From NCBI GenBank assembly GCA_035048485.1, contig CM068590.1:11397329-11461328 (forward strand): a stretch of 64,000 nucleotides of DNA. The letters run 5' to 3'. This document shows, piece after piece, positions 22,746 to 32,760 of the stretch (positions within the stretch are counted from its first letter, which is position 1; each line of letters opens with the position of its first letter). Position numbers and translations under genes: made by a program. The notes beneath the pieces were generated by a model. That model did not search any database and was not told where the DNA came from. It saw nothing but the letters and a program-made list of their open reading frames with translations. The DNA comes from Pteria penguin (Eukaryota > Mollusca > Bivalvia > Pterioida > Pteriidae).

Positions 22746-23399
22746 AAATTATTTTACTCAGGCATCAAGTACTGGTTGAATTGAGATCCAGGTTTTAGAA
22801 ATACACGTCAACAAATGCCTGCATATATATGTATTATACCAAAACAAGTAGAGTCAAAAAGTTAAGACAGTTATAGTTTGTATGATCAGATCCCAAAATG
22901 TCGATTGACAGGAAAGGGGGATCTCATCGTACTTTTACGTGAGACGCGGTCACGAGAATTGACATTCACATTAAAGTTGAGATAATGCAGCTGTATTGCA
23001 AAAATTTCTTATTTAATGTTCACTTTTCGATACTGTAAAGAACTTTGCTTTTGCGTGACCTTATTTTTGCTAGATAGTATGTTAATATTCCTTCGCAAGA
23101 TTTTACGATAAAGTCCTAACCCCCTCCCTTTTGAGCGAAGTGTTATCTTATTTCGTGATATTTACTAAATGTTCGTCCTAAATGTGTTTTCAATTTTATA
23201 GGCGCTCACGATAACAAAATCAATGAACCTGTTTTCTAAACACAGATTAATTTTGTGTTCAGTAGTGAGAAATTTCTAAAAGTACGTGATCGCAACTTTA
23301 CAGGCCTGAGACGTTTTGTTTTTATCTGATGCAAATGGTCATGTTTCTAGGCCACTAGTTTTATTTGTTTGTTTGTTTTTTCAGCAAAGATAGAGAACA

Positions 23400-23830
23400 T
23401 TGAAAACATTTGATGAAGCTGAAGGGCAAGTATTATCAAGGACATGCACATAACTGTTGTCCAATAAACACAGAAAACGACAATGTATAATTTCATTACA
23501 GATACGATACCGACTTTGGATGGTGAATTTAAGTAACAAGGTCACTCAATTGGTGTGGTCATCCGGTTTACGGGCGGCCTCTTTCCCACTCATCGCAAAA
23601 GCAACACGACTAAAGGACACATATTTAAAATTTATAAGTAATCCTTCATATAAAGAATAAGTATCAACAGGTTTCTCAAGACGATAGGTCCTCAACATTT
23701 GAAAAAGAAACGTCTATGGAACAATATGCTAGTAAAGAAAAAAAATTTAACTACATCAACATTAGTAAACCGTGTCCCAGCTCAGATTCTCGATCTCTAG
23801 GTTTTCTGACATCATATGAATGTATGTTAC
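23400..23830 (+). repeat. Interspersed repeat R1 copy
   Basis: AAGGACATGCACATAACTGT, GATACGATACCGACTT, CTCAATTGGTGTGGTCATCC, GGTTTACGGGCGGCC, TTTCTCAAGACGATAGGTCC, then the CATCAACATTAGTAAACCGT end, as in copies near 10670 and 13570. Confidence 0.7.
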
Positions 23831-24324
23831 GAGTAAGCAAGACGGGTGACAATTAACGAAAACGTTGAATTTGGCATACTTTCTAAGCGGATTAATCATA
23901 TTATCTTCAATTATACGCAATTTATTTGTTTACAAAAACGAAAACCGTAGATATGAATAAGTTTAGTGGCATTTATTGTCACAATAAAATGCAAAACTTT
24001 CTTCCAGGTGGACTTTTAAAAGGGCCATAAAATCGGACACCGTTGTATTACAACGACTCCACGAATATGCAAAAACTCTCCTTTTTCGTTGAAACTTGAT
24101 TGCGTTTAATCGTGAAAGTCACATACACGCCATAACATATAAACTTTTTCGAGTGCAGAAAACTTGGTGGATTGTGTTTTAGGTTATGATACCCCTGTTA
24201 GAATGTTTTTGAAAAAGGACCAGTTCAGTATCTGTAGTCATGCAATAAGACACAAAGTTAATAAATACTTACTTTTTCTAGGCTACATGTCTTATCTGTC
24301 CGTTATTAGTATACATATGTATGA

Positions 24325-24520
24325 CACCCTGTTATAGAAGGACGGAAATAAGCCATCTGACACAGTTGCATGAGAAAAGTGGTGACTGATTTGCACGGAG
24401 AATATAAATCACATTGTAAAGTGTTACATAGTTTAACCTTCCTGTTTTCTACTGAATTCGCCGAATTATGATATGCGCATACTGACACATCATTTATTTA
24501 CAGATCTCTATAGTACTGCA
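24325..24520 (+). repeat. ~200-bp direct repeat, copy 2
   Basis: Second copy of the block at 22215-22410, about 80 percent similar by eye, both followed by CAGATC and AT-rich sequence. Confidence 0.7.
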
Positions 24521-24524
24521 GGAT

Positions 24525-24660
24525 TTTAGACAATATTATTGTGATATTTTGGTTGATTATTGTCATTTCAATGGGGATATCAATCGTGCTGTCCATGCTG
24601 ATATTGTTTTGTACTTATACGATGCAGAATTCATTCCGTTGCTGTTCTTTTCAGGAAACA
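24525..24660 (+). pseudogene. Degenerate Penelope-like RT fragment
   Basis: The run TTTCAATGGGGATATCAATC, TGTCCATGCTGATATTGTTT, TACGATGCAGAATTCATTC follows the RT block (P-M-G-T-x-C-A ... A-D-x-x-L-Y-x-Y-x-A-E-F-I) seen intact at 27205-27280, with frameshifts and stops. Short, highly decayed. Confidence 0.5.
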
Positions 24661-24829
24661 GTGAACGTTTCAATTAAACATCAAATACAGATATATTAAC
24701 GATATTCTGTTTATAAATAATCAAAGCTCTTACTATAACCCCAGAATAGGAACAACCCGTCTTCGCTTGTATATAGCAATGACCCTTAATTTCACAATTG
24801 AAATATTTACTTATTTTGTCAGAGGATAG

Positions 24830-25429
24830 GTCTTTATCCAAGGTATCCCCTTTCCTCGTTGACAAAACAATACAGTCAATGGCAAGGACTGTGAAAAACG
24901 TCACTAAACAAAGAAATTGAAATCTACTAGTTGAGTGTTCAACGAAACAGCAATCTTTGAACCTCCAGACCTGTGACCACATCGGTGACATTCCAGTAAC
25001 AGTATCTCCTCAATGCGGCCTCAATTCAAGCAAAGGTGCTGTCAGAGAGAGAGACAGAATAATATCCAATATGTCCGATGATGAGATATTGCGTGAATTG
25101 AAACATCAGAAAGTTAGTCCTGTGAGACGATTTCTCATCAAAAGAGATGGAAGGGAAATAAGAACAAATACGTTTCTCTTCACCTTCACTACGTCTGTCC
25201 TTCCATCTTACATAAAACTTGGATACATAAAAGCCAAAATAGAAATATACATCCCGTCTCTATTACGGTGTTTCACTTGCCAGAAATTTGGACATTCAAA
25301 ATTTAAATGTAAAGGAAAACTAACGTGTGATCGATGTGGTCACCAGTCTACGTGTAAAGAGGTTGTGGATGAGGTGAGTGGTGAGGTCTTAATGGTTTTG
25401 AATGACCCTCATTTTGATCAGCCATGCTA
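24830..25429 (+). pseudogene. Jockey-like LINE ORF1 (gag-like), N-terminal part
   Basis: Reads KVSPFLVDKTIQSMARTVKN, LLVECSTKQQSL, GDIPVTVSPQCGLNSSKGAV, FTFTTSVLPSYIKLGYIKAK, then zinc knuckles CFTCQKFGHSKFKC and CDRCGH. This is the usual order of jockey-clade ORF1 proteins, which bind element RNA. One in-frame stop follows KQRN. The frame loses homology just after CGHQ, where foreign sequence begins; the third knuckle resumes at about 26190. ORF1 start is not visible. Confidence 0.85.
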
Positions 25430-26185
25430 ATGTAAAGATGATGGATAAATCCAAACCACAAGTCCAAAAATCATAAAACCAGAGGACATACAAAATCAGT
25501 GAAAATGAAAAACAAATGAAAAATAACAAAATATGTCTACTTGAAGAGCATATGTGAACCCCTGTGATGGAGTGAGATCAGGTGCCCGGGGAGAGTGAGC
25601 ATCTCCTGCTTACTAGCAACACCCGTCACATATACTCAGTAGAAAGAGTCAGATCGTGTAAATTCCATATGTATTTATATATGGAGAAATCGAAGTAGGT
25701 AACCTTCTAGTATAGAAGGTGTCAAATCTGAGTAAAACGATCGGAATCGGTCTCAGTCCAGAATATCATTTAAAAGCCTGGATAACGAGATATCATATTG
25801 AGTAATAAGAGTCTCGTAACGACCATAGAATTTCCTCAGTGACGTTGCTAGTCTAGCACATATATAACCCTGGTTGAGCAGCTTAACGGAAAGTCGCCTA
25901 GCCCTCAGAACAAAGTCATTGTAATTTGAACATGCTCTGGAATAACGTATTAACTGAGATATGAATACGCCGTATGCGGGCGATGATGGAATGTTGCTAC
26001 TTATGAAAGGAAAGTTTGTGATAGCGAAATTGAAATCGTCACATTTGTCATAGAGTGAGGTGTTCAATTGACCATTAATGTCGAAAGACAATATAATATC
26101 TAAATACGAAGTAGAATTACTACTTTCTGTGGTTTCTTTGACCTCAAGTTCACTTGGATAGATGATGCTAAGGTAATCCGCCTAT
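25429..26185 (-). mobile_element. Penelope-like RT element, 3' half, inserted in LINE ORF1
   Basis: Minus-strand frames read LSIIYPSELEVKETTESS, TSYLDIILSFDINGQLNTSL, FPFISSNIPSSPAYGVFISQ, LIRYSRACSNYNDFVLRARR, SLRKFYGRYETLITQYDISL and stop at 25753, the C-terminal part of a widespread invertebrate RT that I place provisionally with Penelope-like elements. A ~320-bp 3' UTR follows to 25429. A near-identical copy of 25429-25930 lies at the right window edge. The 5' end stops inside the RT (before NP.. of the catalytic region), so the copy is 5'-truncated. Confidence 0.8.
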
Positions 26186-26770
26186 ATGTGTGAATTGTAA
26201 GGCTGAACATTGCGCTTCTTCGAAACAGTGTCCCGCGTACTTGCGCGAAACAGAACTCGTTAAATTCAAAGTTGAAAAAAAATGTTCCATTTCCCGAAAC
26301 TAGGAATATATACAATACATGCCATAGTCGTTCAGTTGCAGTAAACAGTTATGCTGCTGCTGTATCGACCAAGAAAACATAAAGTTTAGGGTGTGAAACT
26401 GACATATCTGTTATACAGAGAAATCTTTCTTGTATGTCCAGTGTTACAACGACTCACCAGCCATCAAAATCCTCATCCTCATCTCAGACTTCATCTAAAC
26501 TACAAAAGATAATAGTATCAAAGAAACCATCCGATATAAAACAAAGCAGTGAAAAAATCGCCAGTTAAAAAAAACATATAAACCTGTATCACACATAACC
26601 TCGACTAGATCTGTTGTGATCAAACAAAATAAGTATGACGTGCTAGAGGTAGAGATGGAAGGTATTTCTAAAACTGATAGTTCGTCTGATTTTCCTAAGG
26701 TGATAAAGCTCATAGAAGATCCTCGACAAAAAGAGTCGCAGGCCTTCTCTTGCCAGACTTAAAGTGGATA
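26186..26770 (+). pseudogene. Jockey-like LINE ORF1, C-terminal part
   Basis: Resumes with VCVNCKAEHCASSKQCPAYL (third zinc knuckle), then VKFKVEKKCSISRN, a Ser-rich stretch (PSKSSSSSQTSSKLQKII) and a Lys-rich tail. Several frameshifts and stops. It continues the ORF1 interrupted at about 25350-25429. Confidence 0.75.
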
Positions 26771-26771
26771 A

Positions 26772-26855
26772 ATGAAGTGTACAGATACCATTATTCAATG
26801 GAATGGTAGAGTTTTAAAAGCGAATTTAAATGAGTATGCTCGAGAAGTGGAATCA
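26772..26855 (+). pseudogene. Jockey-like LINE ORF2, endonuclease N-terminus
   Basis: TDTIIQWNGRVLKANLNEYA matches the opening of jockey endonucleases (I-x-Q-W-N-x-R-G-L). The frame is lost at about 26855, where a Penelope-like RT begins; the endonuclease resumes at about 28655. Confidence 0.65.
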
Positions 26856-28650
26856 ATCAGATGTGGATCCTAAAGAATTCCAAGGAACTTCTAGAACACT
26901 TAAAATCTCCTTTTTTCAATAATGTCACTAGCATCAAATCTTTTGACTTTTCGACCCTTTATACAACCATTCCTCGTCAAAAGCTGAAGAACAGAATAAC
27001 ATCAATTATTCAACACGCCTTCTTTAATAAAAAAGAAATTCGCAGGTATAAGTATCTCGGTTTAGGCCACAACGACACATATTTTGTAAAAGAACACTGA
27101 TTCCAGCAGCAAGTATACAATATAGAGACCATCCAAATGTTAGAATTTCTTATAGATAATATTTTTGTGATATTTGGTGGGAAAGTGTGTCCCAACAGAT
27201 TGTTTGCATTCCTATGGGTACTTATTGCGCGCATCTTCTGGCTGACACATTTTTGTACTCTTACAAAGCAGAATTTATACAGTCTCTGCTCTGTAAAGGC
27301 AATAAACAATTAGCATCTCGGTTCAACTTTACATACAGATACATCGATTTGTCGATTAACAACCCTGTATTTAAAGATCACCTCAACATTGTATATCCAA
27401 GGGAGCTGGAGATAAAAGATACAACAGAGAGCGCATCTTCTGCTTCATACCTCGATATACTCCTTTCAATTAGTGACGATGGTTCATTAGTAACCTTTCT
27501 CTATGACAAACGTGACGATATCAATTTCATTATTACCAACTTCCCTTTTCTGTAGAGATGCAATGATATACCGCGATATGATATATTGCGATACATGGGT
27601 CACGATACGATAGGGAACTCAAACGATACGCAACCATACGCCAATGTTACTCATTATAAAATTATGTTGCAATTTCCATGATAAATAGAGATGTTTCATA
27701 TTTAAAAAATTGTAAAAAAAGACCAAATGGATATGTTTTCAGTATATTCTTTATATTGTTATATTGTATCAATTTGTACCTCATTTCGAGTATGAATTGT
27801 AATGTGTATTTCTTTTTCTCCCAAAGCTCTTTTATACATGTAGGATCTTCATGAAACTGAACAGATACATTTTAACCCTGATTTCATGATAAGAAAATGT
27901 ATCACGATACGTATCGTATCGCTGTTCAAGTATCGTGATAGGTATCGTATCGTGAGGAGCTGTATCGTTGCATCTCTACTTTTCTGAGTAGCAACATACC
28001 TTCCTCTCCCGCATATTGCGTCTTCATTTCACAACTTATACGCTATGCCAGGGCATGTTCTAAATACGAAAATTTCGTCCTGAGAGCGAGGCTTCTTGCC
28101 ACGAAACTACTCTCACAAGGATATATTAAGGAATTGAAATTGTCACTGAGGAAGTTCTATGGTCGATATAGGAATCTAGTACAATTTCAGATTACTCTTT
28201 CAAGAATGTTAACCGATATTTTGGGACCATACAAAATAACCATCTTAACTTTTTGACTATACTTGATTTGACATAATATGTACATATATACAGACGCTTG
28301 TGCACGTGCGTTTCCGACACCGGAATTTAAGTTAGGCAGCATTTCTGGCCTTGAATGGGATAATTTGACGTCGTTTTCTTGTCTCCTTCGTGTGTTCATG
28401 CGTGTACATTTATGTATTTACCTCCTCGATTTGAAAGGTTGTTGCAGGACTTTTGCGACGGGGGTTGTATGCAACCAGGGGACGCTTAATCCTCCCGGGC
28501 ACTTGGTCTCATGTCAATGTTATTGGGGTTGGCATTTGTTTGAATATGACACTATTCACGATATTGTCCTTTTATTCCATGGACTTTGAGATATGGTTTA
28601 CCCTTCAGTACTTCTGCGATTTTAACTTGCACATTCTTGATGAGAAATTT
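26855..28650 (+). mobile_element. Penelope-like RT element inserted in LINE ORF2
   Basis: Begins MWILKNSKELLEHLKSPFFN, then SFDFSTLYTTIP, FQQ/SQQIVCIPMGTYCAHLLA, ADTFLYSYKAEFIQ, RFNFTYRYID, and after a foreign insertion ends with SLRKFYGRYRN and a stop near 28250. A 3' UTR of about 390 bp follows, matching 22591-22745. Frameshift near 27105-27190. The catalytic box reads YRYIDLSINNP where the family normally has YIDDVLSINNP, so two codons are missing and the enzyme would be inactive. Same orientation as the host LINE. Confidence 0.82.
27553..27978. mobile_element. hAT-type MITE, 426 bp, inside the RT, perfect 8-bp target duplication
   Basis: Ends TAGAGATGCAATGATA and its complement form inverted repeats (one mismatch in 16). 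Flanked by identical CTTTTCTG at 27545-27552 and 27979-27986. Removing the element and one flank copy restores the RT frame (FPFL|SSNIPSSPAY). 8-bp duplications are the hAT hallmark. Subterminal regions hold many CGATAC/GTATCG motifs, including palindromes near 27905-27925. No transposase. Confidence 0.93.
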
Positions 28651-28654
28651 TCAC

Positions 28655-29870
28655 CAGCAAAAAGAAACCCATCTTAAAAACACGAATTCTCTTCAATTGA
28701 AGAATTTTTCTCAATATAATTTTTATAGTACTAACGAAAAAGCTACAGGTGGTTCCTCCATCTTCGTGCGAAATTCATTTTTGCATAGTAATATTATATC
28801 AGATTCAGCTTTACAAGTTGTGGCTGTGCGTATAACATTACATAAAACAATAACTTTGTGTTCAGTATATATTCCGTCTAGTTCACATTTAGACTGCATA
28901 GAATTAAACAGACTTGTTAAGCAGTTACCTAAACCATATATTTTATTAGGTGACTTTAATGCTCATCATATGTTGTGGGGGGCAGGCTTGGTGTAGTGGT
29001 TAAGCACTTGACTTGCGGCGCCGACGATCCGGGTTCGATTCCCGGGTTGCGCCACTATGTTTAAGAGGTTGGTAACCTCCTGCTTCCATGTCGCGATATA
29101 ACTGAAAAATTGTTGAAAGCGACGTAAAACACCAATCAACCAACCATATGTTGTGGGGTAGTGACAATGTTGATATCAAAGGTAAAATTATCGAGGATCT
29201 TATATCAAAACATGATTTATGTGACTTTAATGATGGGTCCAGTACCTATTTACATCCAGGTCCTGATACTTACACATCAATAGATCTTACTTTAACTAAT
29301 TCATCGCTTTTGACTGACTTCCTGTGGTCAGTTCATGATGATTTATGTGGGAGTGACCATTTTTCACTCATATTAATTAGTAATATATCGTCTAATAATA
29401 ATTGGATGGAAACTTAATCAAGCTAATTGGAGTCAATTTCAATCGGATTGTCTCACAGATCTGAATCAAATAAATTATTTAGTTGAAGACGACCGTATTC
29501 TTACTTTTACAAATACATTAGCTCAGATTTGTGAACAGAACATTCCTAAAACCTCTGCACTTTCAAAACATAAGCATAACCTATGGTTTGATGATTACAG
29601 TAAAAGTGTCATCAATGATCACAAGAAGGCCGAAAAAGAATTTAGACGACACCCAATTTCATCTATTTATATAAAGTTCGTCAACGTAGAGCTGTTGCCA
29701 GGAGCACTATTAATAGTAGCAAACCCTTATCTTGGAGAAAGTATGTCTCCAAAATTAATACTCATACGCCTACAAAAAGGTATGGAAAATGATAAATAAA
29801 ATGAAAGGTAAAGGTACTTCTAATAATGTTAAACATCTTCACCATAAGGTATATGCACAAAATTAAAAGG
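28655..29870 (+). pseudogene. Jockey-like LINE ORF2, apurinic-like endonuclease and linker
   Basis: Resumes with QKETHLKNTNSLQLKNFSQY, then GGSSIFVRNSF, LCSVYIPSSSHLDCIEL, LLGDFNAHHMLWG (catalytic Asp/Asn/His loop), SIDLTLTNSSLL and DDLCGSDHFSLIL (catalytic SDH). The endonuclease nicks target DNA to prime reverse transcription. A SINE splits it at 28981-29144 within GDFNAHHMLWG. The linker to RT is readable to about 29810 with a frameshift at 29410 and later stops. Confidence 0.88.
28981..29144 (+). repeat. tRNA-derived SINE, family B, in LINE endonuclease, 14-bp target duplication
   Basis: 164 bp. Head GGCAGGCTTGGTGTAGTGGT (box A) and GGGTTCGATTCCCGGGTTGC (box B), then body ATGTTTAAGAGGTTGGTAAC, CGACGTAAAACACC and tail CAATCAACCAAC. 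Identical 14-mers CATATGTTGTGGGG at 28967-28980 and 29145-29158. A second copy lies at 59158-59327 on the other strand. Confidence 0.95.
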
Positions 29871-29895
29871 TATATATGTTCTATATTTATTATAT
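29850..29895 (+). repeat. Retrozyme tail fragment
   Basis: GCACAAAATTAAAAGGTATA and TATGTTCTATATTTATTATA match the sequence immediately 3' of the hammerheads at 5151-5190 and 5500-5540. The ribozyme itself is missing. Confidence 0.6.
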
Positions 29896-30059
29896 AAAAA
29901 GTTTCCGGGCTGATATAGAGCCATAAACGCCCGCAAGTTTCACATCAGCCCGGGGACTATTTCCAGTTACGTGACATCATACTTATATTTGACGTCGTAT
30001 CGTACGCAAACAAATATGGCGGACAGTACTATTAACGGAATGCTAGTGCTACATGTACT

Positions 30060-31620
30060 ATAACTAACGAAAATGTCGATGATGATGCATTACGATGGTG
30101 AAATTCAGAATCTCTTGCAAGGAGTAGAGGAATATGATGGTTTTATGCAGCCAGTAGCCGCAATGAGACTGAGGTTAATGTTATGGAATTTATAGAGGAA
30201 CAAAAGAAAGTTAATACAAAGCGAGATACCGACACCCATGTTAAAAATGCTCAACGTTGGCTGTGGTAAATGAAAATGATCCTTGAAAATATAATTCCAC
30301 CCCTCTTAAATGAATACTTGTTAGAATATTTATAACTATCCGTAAATCTGATGGTTCAGAGTATGAACCGTCGGCACTGGAAGCTGTGAATAATAGTATT
30401 GAACGATATCTAAAGGAAAAACAATATCCTCGGTCTTCGAGGAATCCGGAATTCGATAGGGCAAATAAAGCTCTTATCGCTAAAAAATAACAGGAAAAAA
30501 AGAAGGGGTTCGGGAGACTGAAAGTCGCATCTGTGTGTATAACGATAGAGGATGAAGCAAAATTAACTGAAACAGGGGAAATAGGGACGGATAATCCTGG
30601 TGCCTTACAATTTGGCGTATTTTATTACTTCGGGAAAATTTTCGCTCTACGTGGCAGAGACGACGACAGAAAATTAAAATATGGCGATGTTGTACAAATA
30701 AATAACGCCTCAGGAACCCTATATCTGGAATACCACGAACGGGATTCAAAAACCATGGATGAGACAGGTAGAACCGACTATCGCAAAACAACACCACGGA
30801 TCTACAGCCAGAACGGTCAAGTTGAGAAAGATCTTGTTCGTTTGTTCCTGGAATTTGTGAAGCATAGACCACCTACCATGAATGTCCCAGATGGCCAAAT
30901 GTACCTTACAGTGATTCCTGACGGCAGAAGAAAGGCGGATGGTTTAGTATGGTTGGTGAAGCTTTTATAATTTCACTATTAATCTTATAGAAAATGTGTG
31001 CTAATTATTGACCTGGGACTTGCACCCAGAACCACCAAATAGATATTTGGTTGCTCTACTTTTGAGCTAGTCAATATTAAAAAAATCCATCAGAATTCTT
31101 ACTGATTTATTGAAACTATAAACAGTTATATTTATATATTACATAGGTACTGCTCCCGACCCGTGTGGAAAAATCTGTTAGGGAACCTGGTAAAAAGCGC
31201 TGCAACTCGTGCATGTATCAAAGGTAAAGTAATAAATCATTCTCTGAGAAAAACTGCTGTAACCACGTTATCCAAAGCTGGGGTCCGGTGCACAAAATAC
31301 AACAAGTTACAAGCAACGAAAGTGCCCGGTCTGTTGCAGGTAAGTAATGTCGCGTACCATCGCATGCACATAGTTGCACGAAACAAGAAAACTGCATAAA
31401 CTGATTAACTTAGCCTAATTATAAATTGTAAATCTATTTAATTCCAGTGTATGACTCGAAATTAACATCCACTGACAGAAAGAAATATGCACAATACTTT
31501 CCAACAGCGGGCAGCACATTAAGGCGACGACATGGTCTAAAACTTCAACACGTGTGGCCACAGTCACATCATCCGACATTCCAGAAGGCTCGATGACGAT
31601 GTCTGGCGATCGGTTTATGG
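30060..31620 (+). pseudogene. Crypton-derived tyrosine recombinase (DUF3504, KIAA1958/QRICH1-like)
   Basis: N-terminal FIEEQKKVNTKRDTDTHVKN at 30185, then NIIPPLLNEYLLEYL, SALEAVNNSIERYLKEKQYP, FDRANKALIAKK, stop at 30488, then GALQFGVFYYFGKIFALRGR, GRTDYRKTTPRIYSQNGQ, VEKDLVRLFLEFVKHRPPTM. After a possible intron with acceptor at about 31146, WKNLLGNLVKSAATRACIKG and INHSLRKTAVTTLSKAGV give the recombinase HxxR motif. A GTAAGT donor at 31340 and AG at 31447 could splice to VYDSKLTSTDRKKYAQYF carrying a candidate catalytic Tyr, but the phase is off by one. Stops and frameshifts suggest a pseudogene or an old transposon. A palindromic GGGCTGAT/ATCAGCCC pair and ATATGGCGGACAG lie upstream. Confidence 0.72.
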
Positions 31621-31869
31621 GGATGTTTAGTGGTGCCGTAATTCACAACTTGACAATTAGTATGAAATAGACACTTGCTTTTGTTGAAAATACTTTGCCA
31701 GTTCATTAAATAAAAATGCACACTTGAAAAATAGATTTCTCTGTCTCTCTTCCTCTTGAATATTTTCCCGCTTGTATAGTAGCTGTGCCTGACGTCAATT
31801 AGCGTATTACTGGAAAAAAATACTTCGATTTTTAGAATTAAATGTAGATGGGCGGTTAGATATGTAATA

Positions 31870-32760
31870 GAAGGGTTTTTGAGCGGATGTCTTACCGTTC
31901 AAAGACCTCGGGCGGTCATATTTCGTCGTATTCAGTCAATAACCTATAAATATTATAATGAACCATTTTCAATTGAAGAATTACAAATGTCTTTGCAAAA
32001 ATCAAGTGATACTGCAACTGGTCCCGATGAAGTACATTATCAAAATCTCCCATCTCCCATTGGAATCTTTGAATATTTTACTTCATATTTTTAATTTCAT
32101 TTTGGTTGAATGGTGATTTTCCACAGTCGTGAGGACAATCTACTATAATTCCCATTCCAAAACCTGGAAAGGATCATACTGATCCCATTAATTACCGCCC
32201 AATATCAACAAGCTACGTTTGTAAGACTTTCGAAAGAATGATCAATGACCGTCTTGTCTGGTTCCTGGAACACAACAATTTTCTCACTGATATTCAGTGT
32301 GGTTTCAGGAAGCAGATGAGCACCATGGTTGATCTTGTACGCCTTGAAACGTACATACGTAATGCTTTTGTCAATAAGGAACATGTTTCGATTTAGAGAA
32401 AGCGTATGATACTACCTGGAAATATGGTATTTTAAAGGATTTATACGACATGGGTTTAAGAGACAGTTTGCCAATATTTATTTCAAATTTTCTTAAAGAT
32501 AGATTTGGCTCCTCAGGAAAGTATATTATCGGTTACTCTTTTTAGTATCAAAATAGATAGCTTGTCACAAGTTTTGAAATTTGATACAGATGGATCACAT
32601 TACGTTGATGACTTTTTGATATGTTGACGCGGTAAAAGTATGAATCTAATTGAGAGAAAACTGCAGCTTTGTTTGAATCAAATTTTTCAGTGGTCTATTG
32701 AGAACGGCTTTAAATTTTCGCAAAACAAAATTCTGCCTAAATAGGCGACTGCATGATGAC
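31870..32760 (+). pseudogene. Jockey-like LINE ORF2, reverse transcriptase
   Basis: Resumes the LINE: YNEPFSIEELQMSLQKSSDT, ATGPDEVHYQ, IIPIPKPGKDHTDPINYRPI, SYVCKTFERMINDRLVWFLE, DIQCGFRKQMSTMVDLVRLE and later SHYVDDFLIC (catalytic YVDD). Several frameshifts and stops; a stretch between palm blocks (32400-32560) is shortened. It copies element RNA into DNA at the nicked target. Confidence 0.85.

Noticed and set aside
28981..29052. Possible functional tRNA gene
   Set aside because: A and B boxes are present but it is the head of a SINE with body, tail and target duplication; the same holds for 15231, 59158 and other copies.
30480..30872. 130-codon minus-strand frame
   Set aside because: Antisense shadow of the DUF3504 coding sequence.
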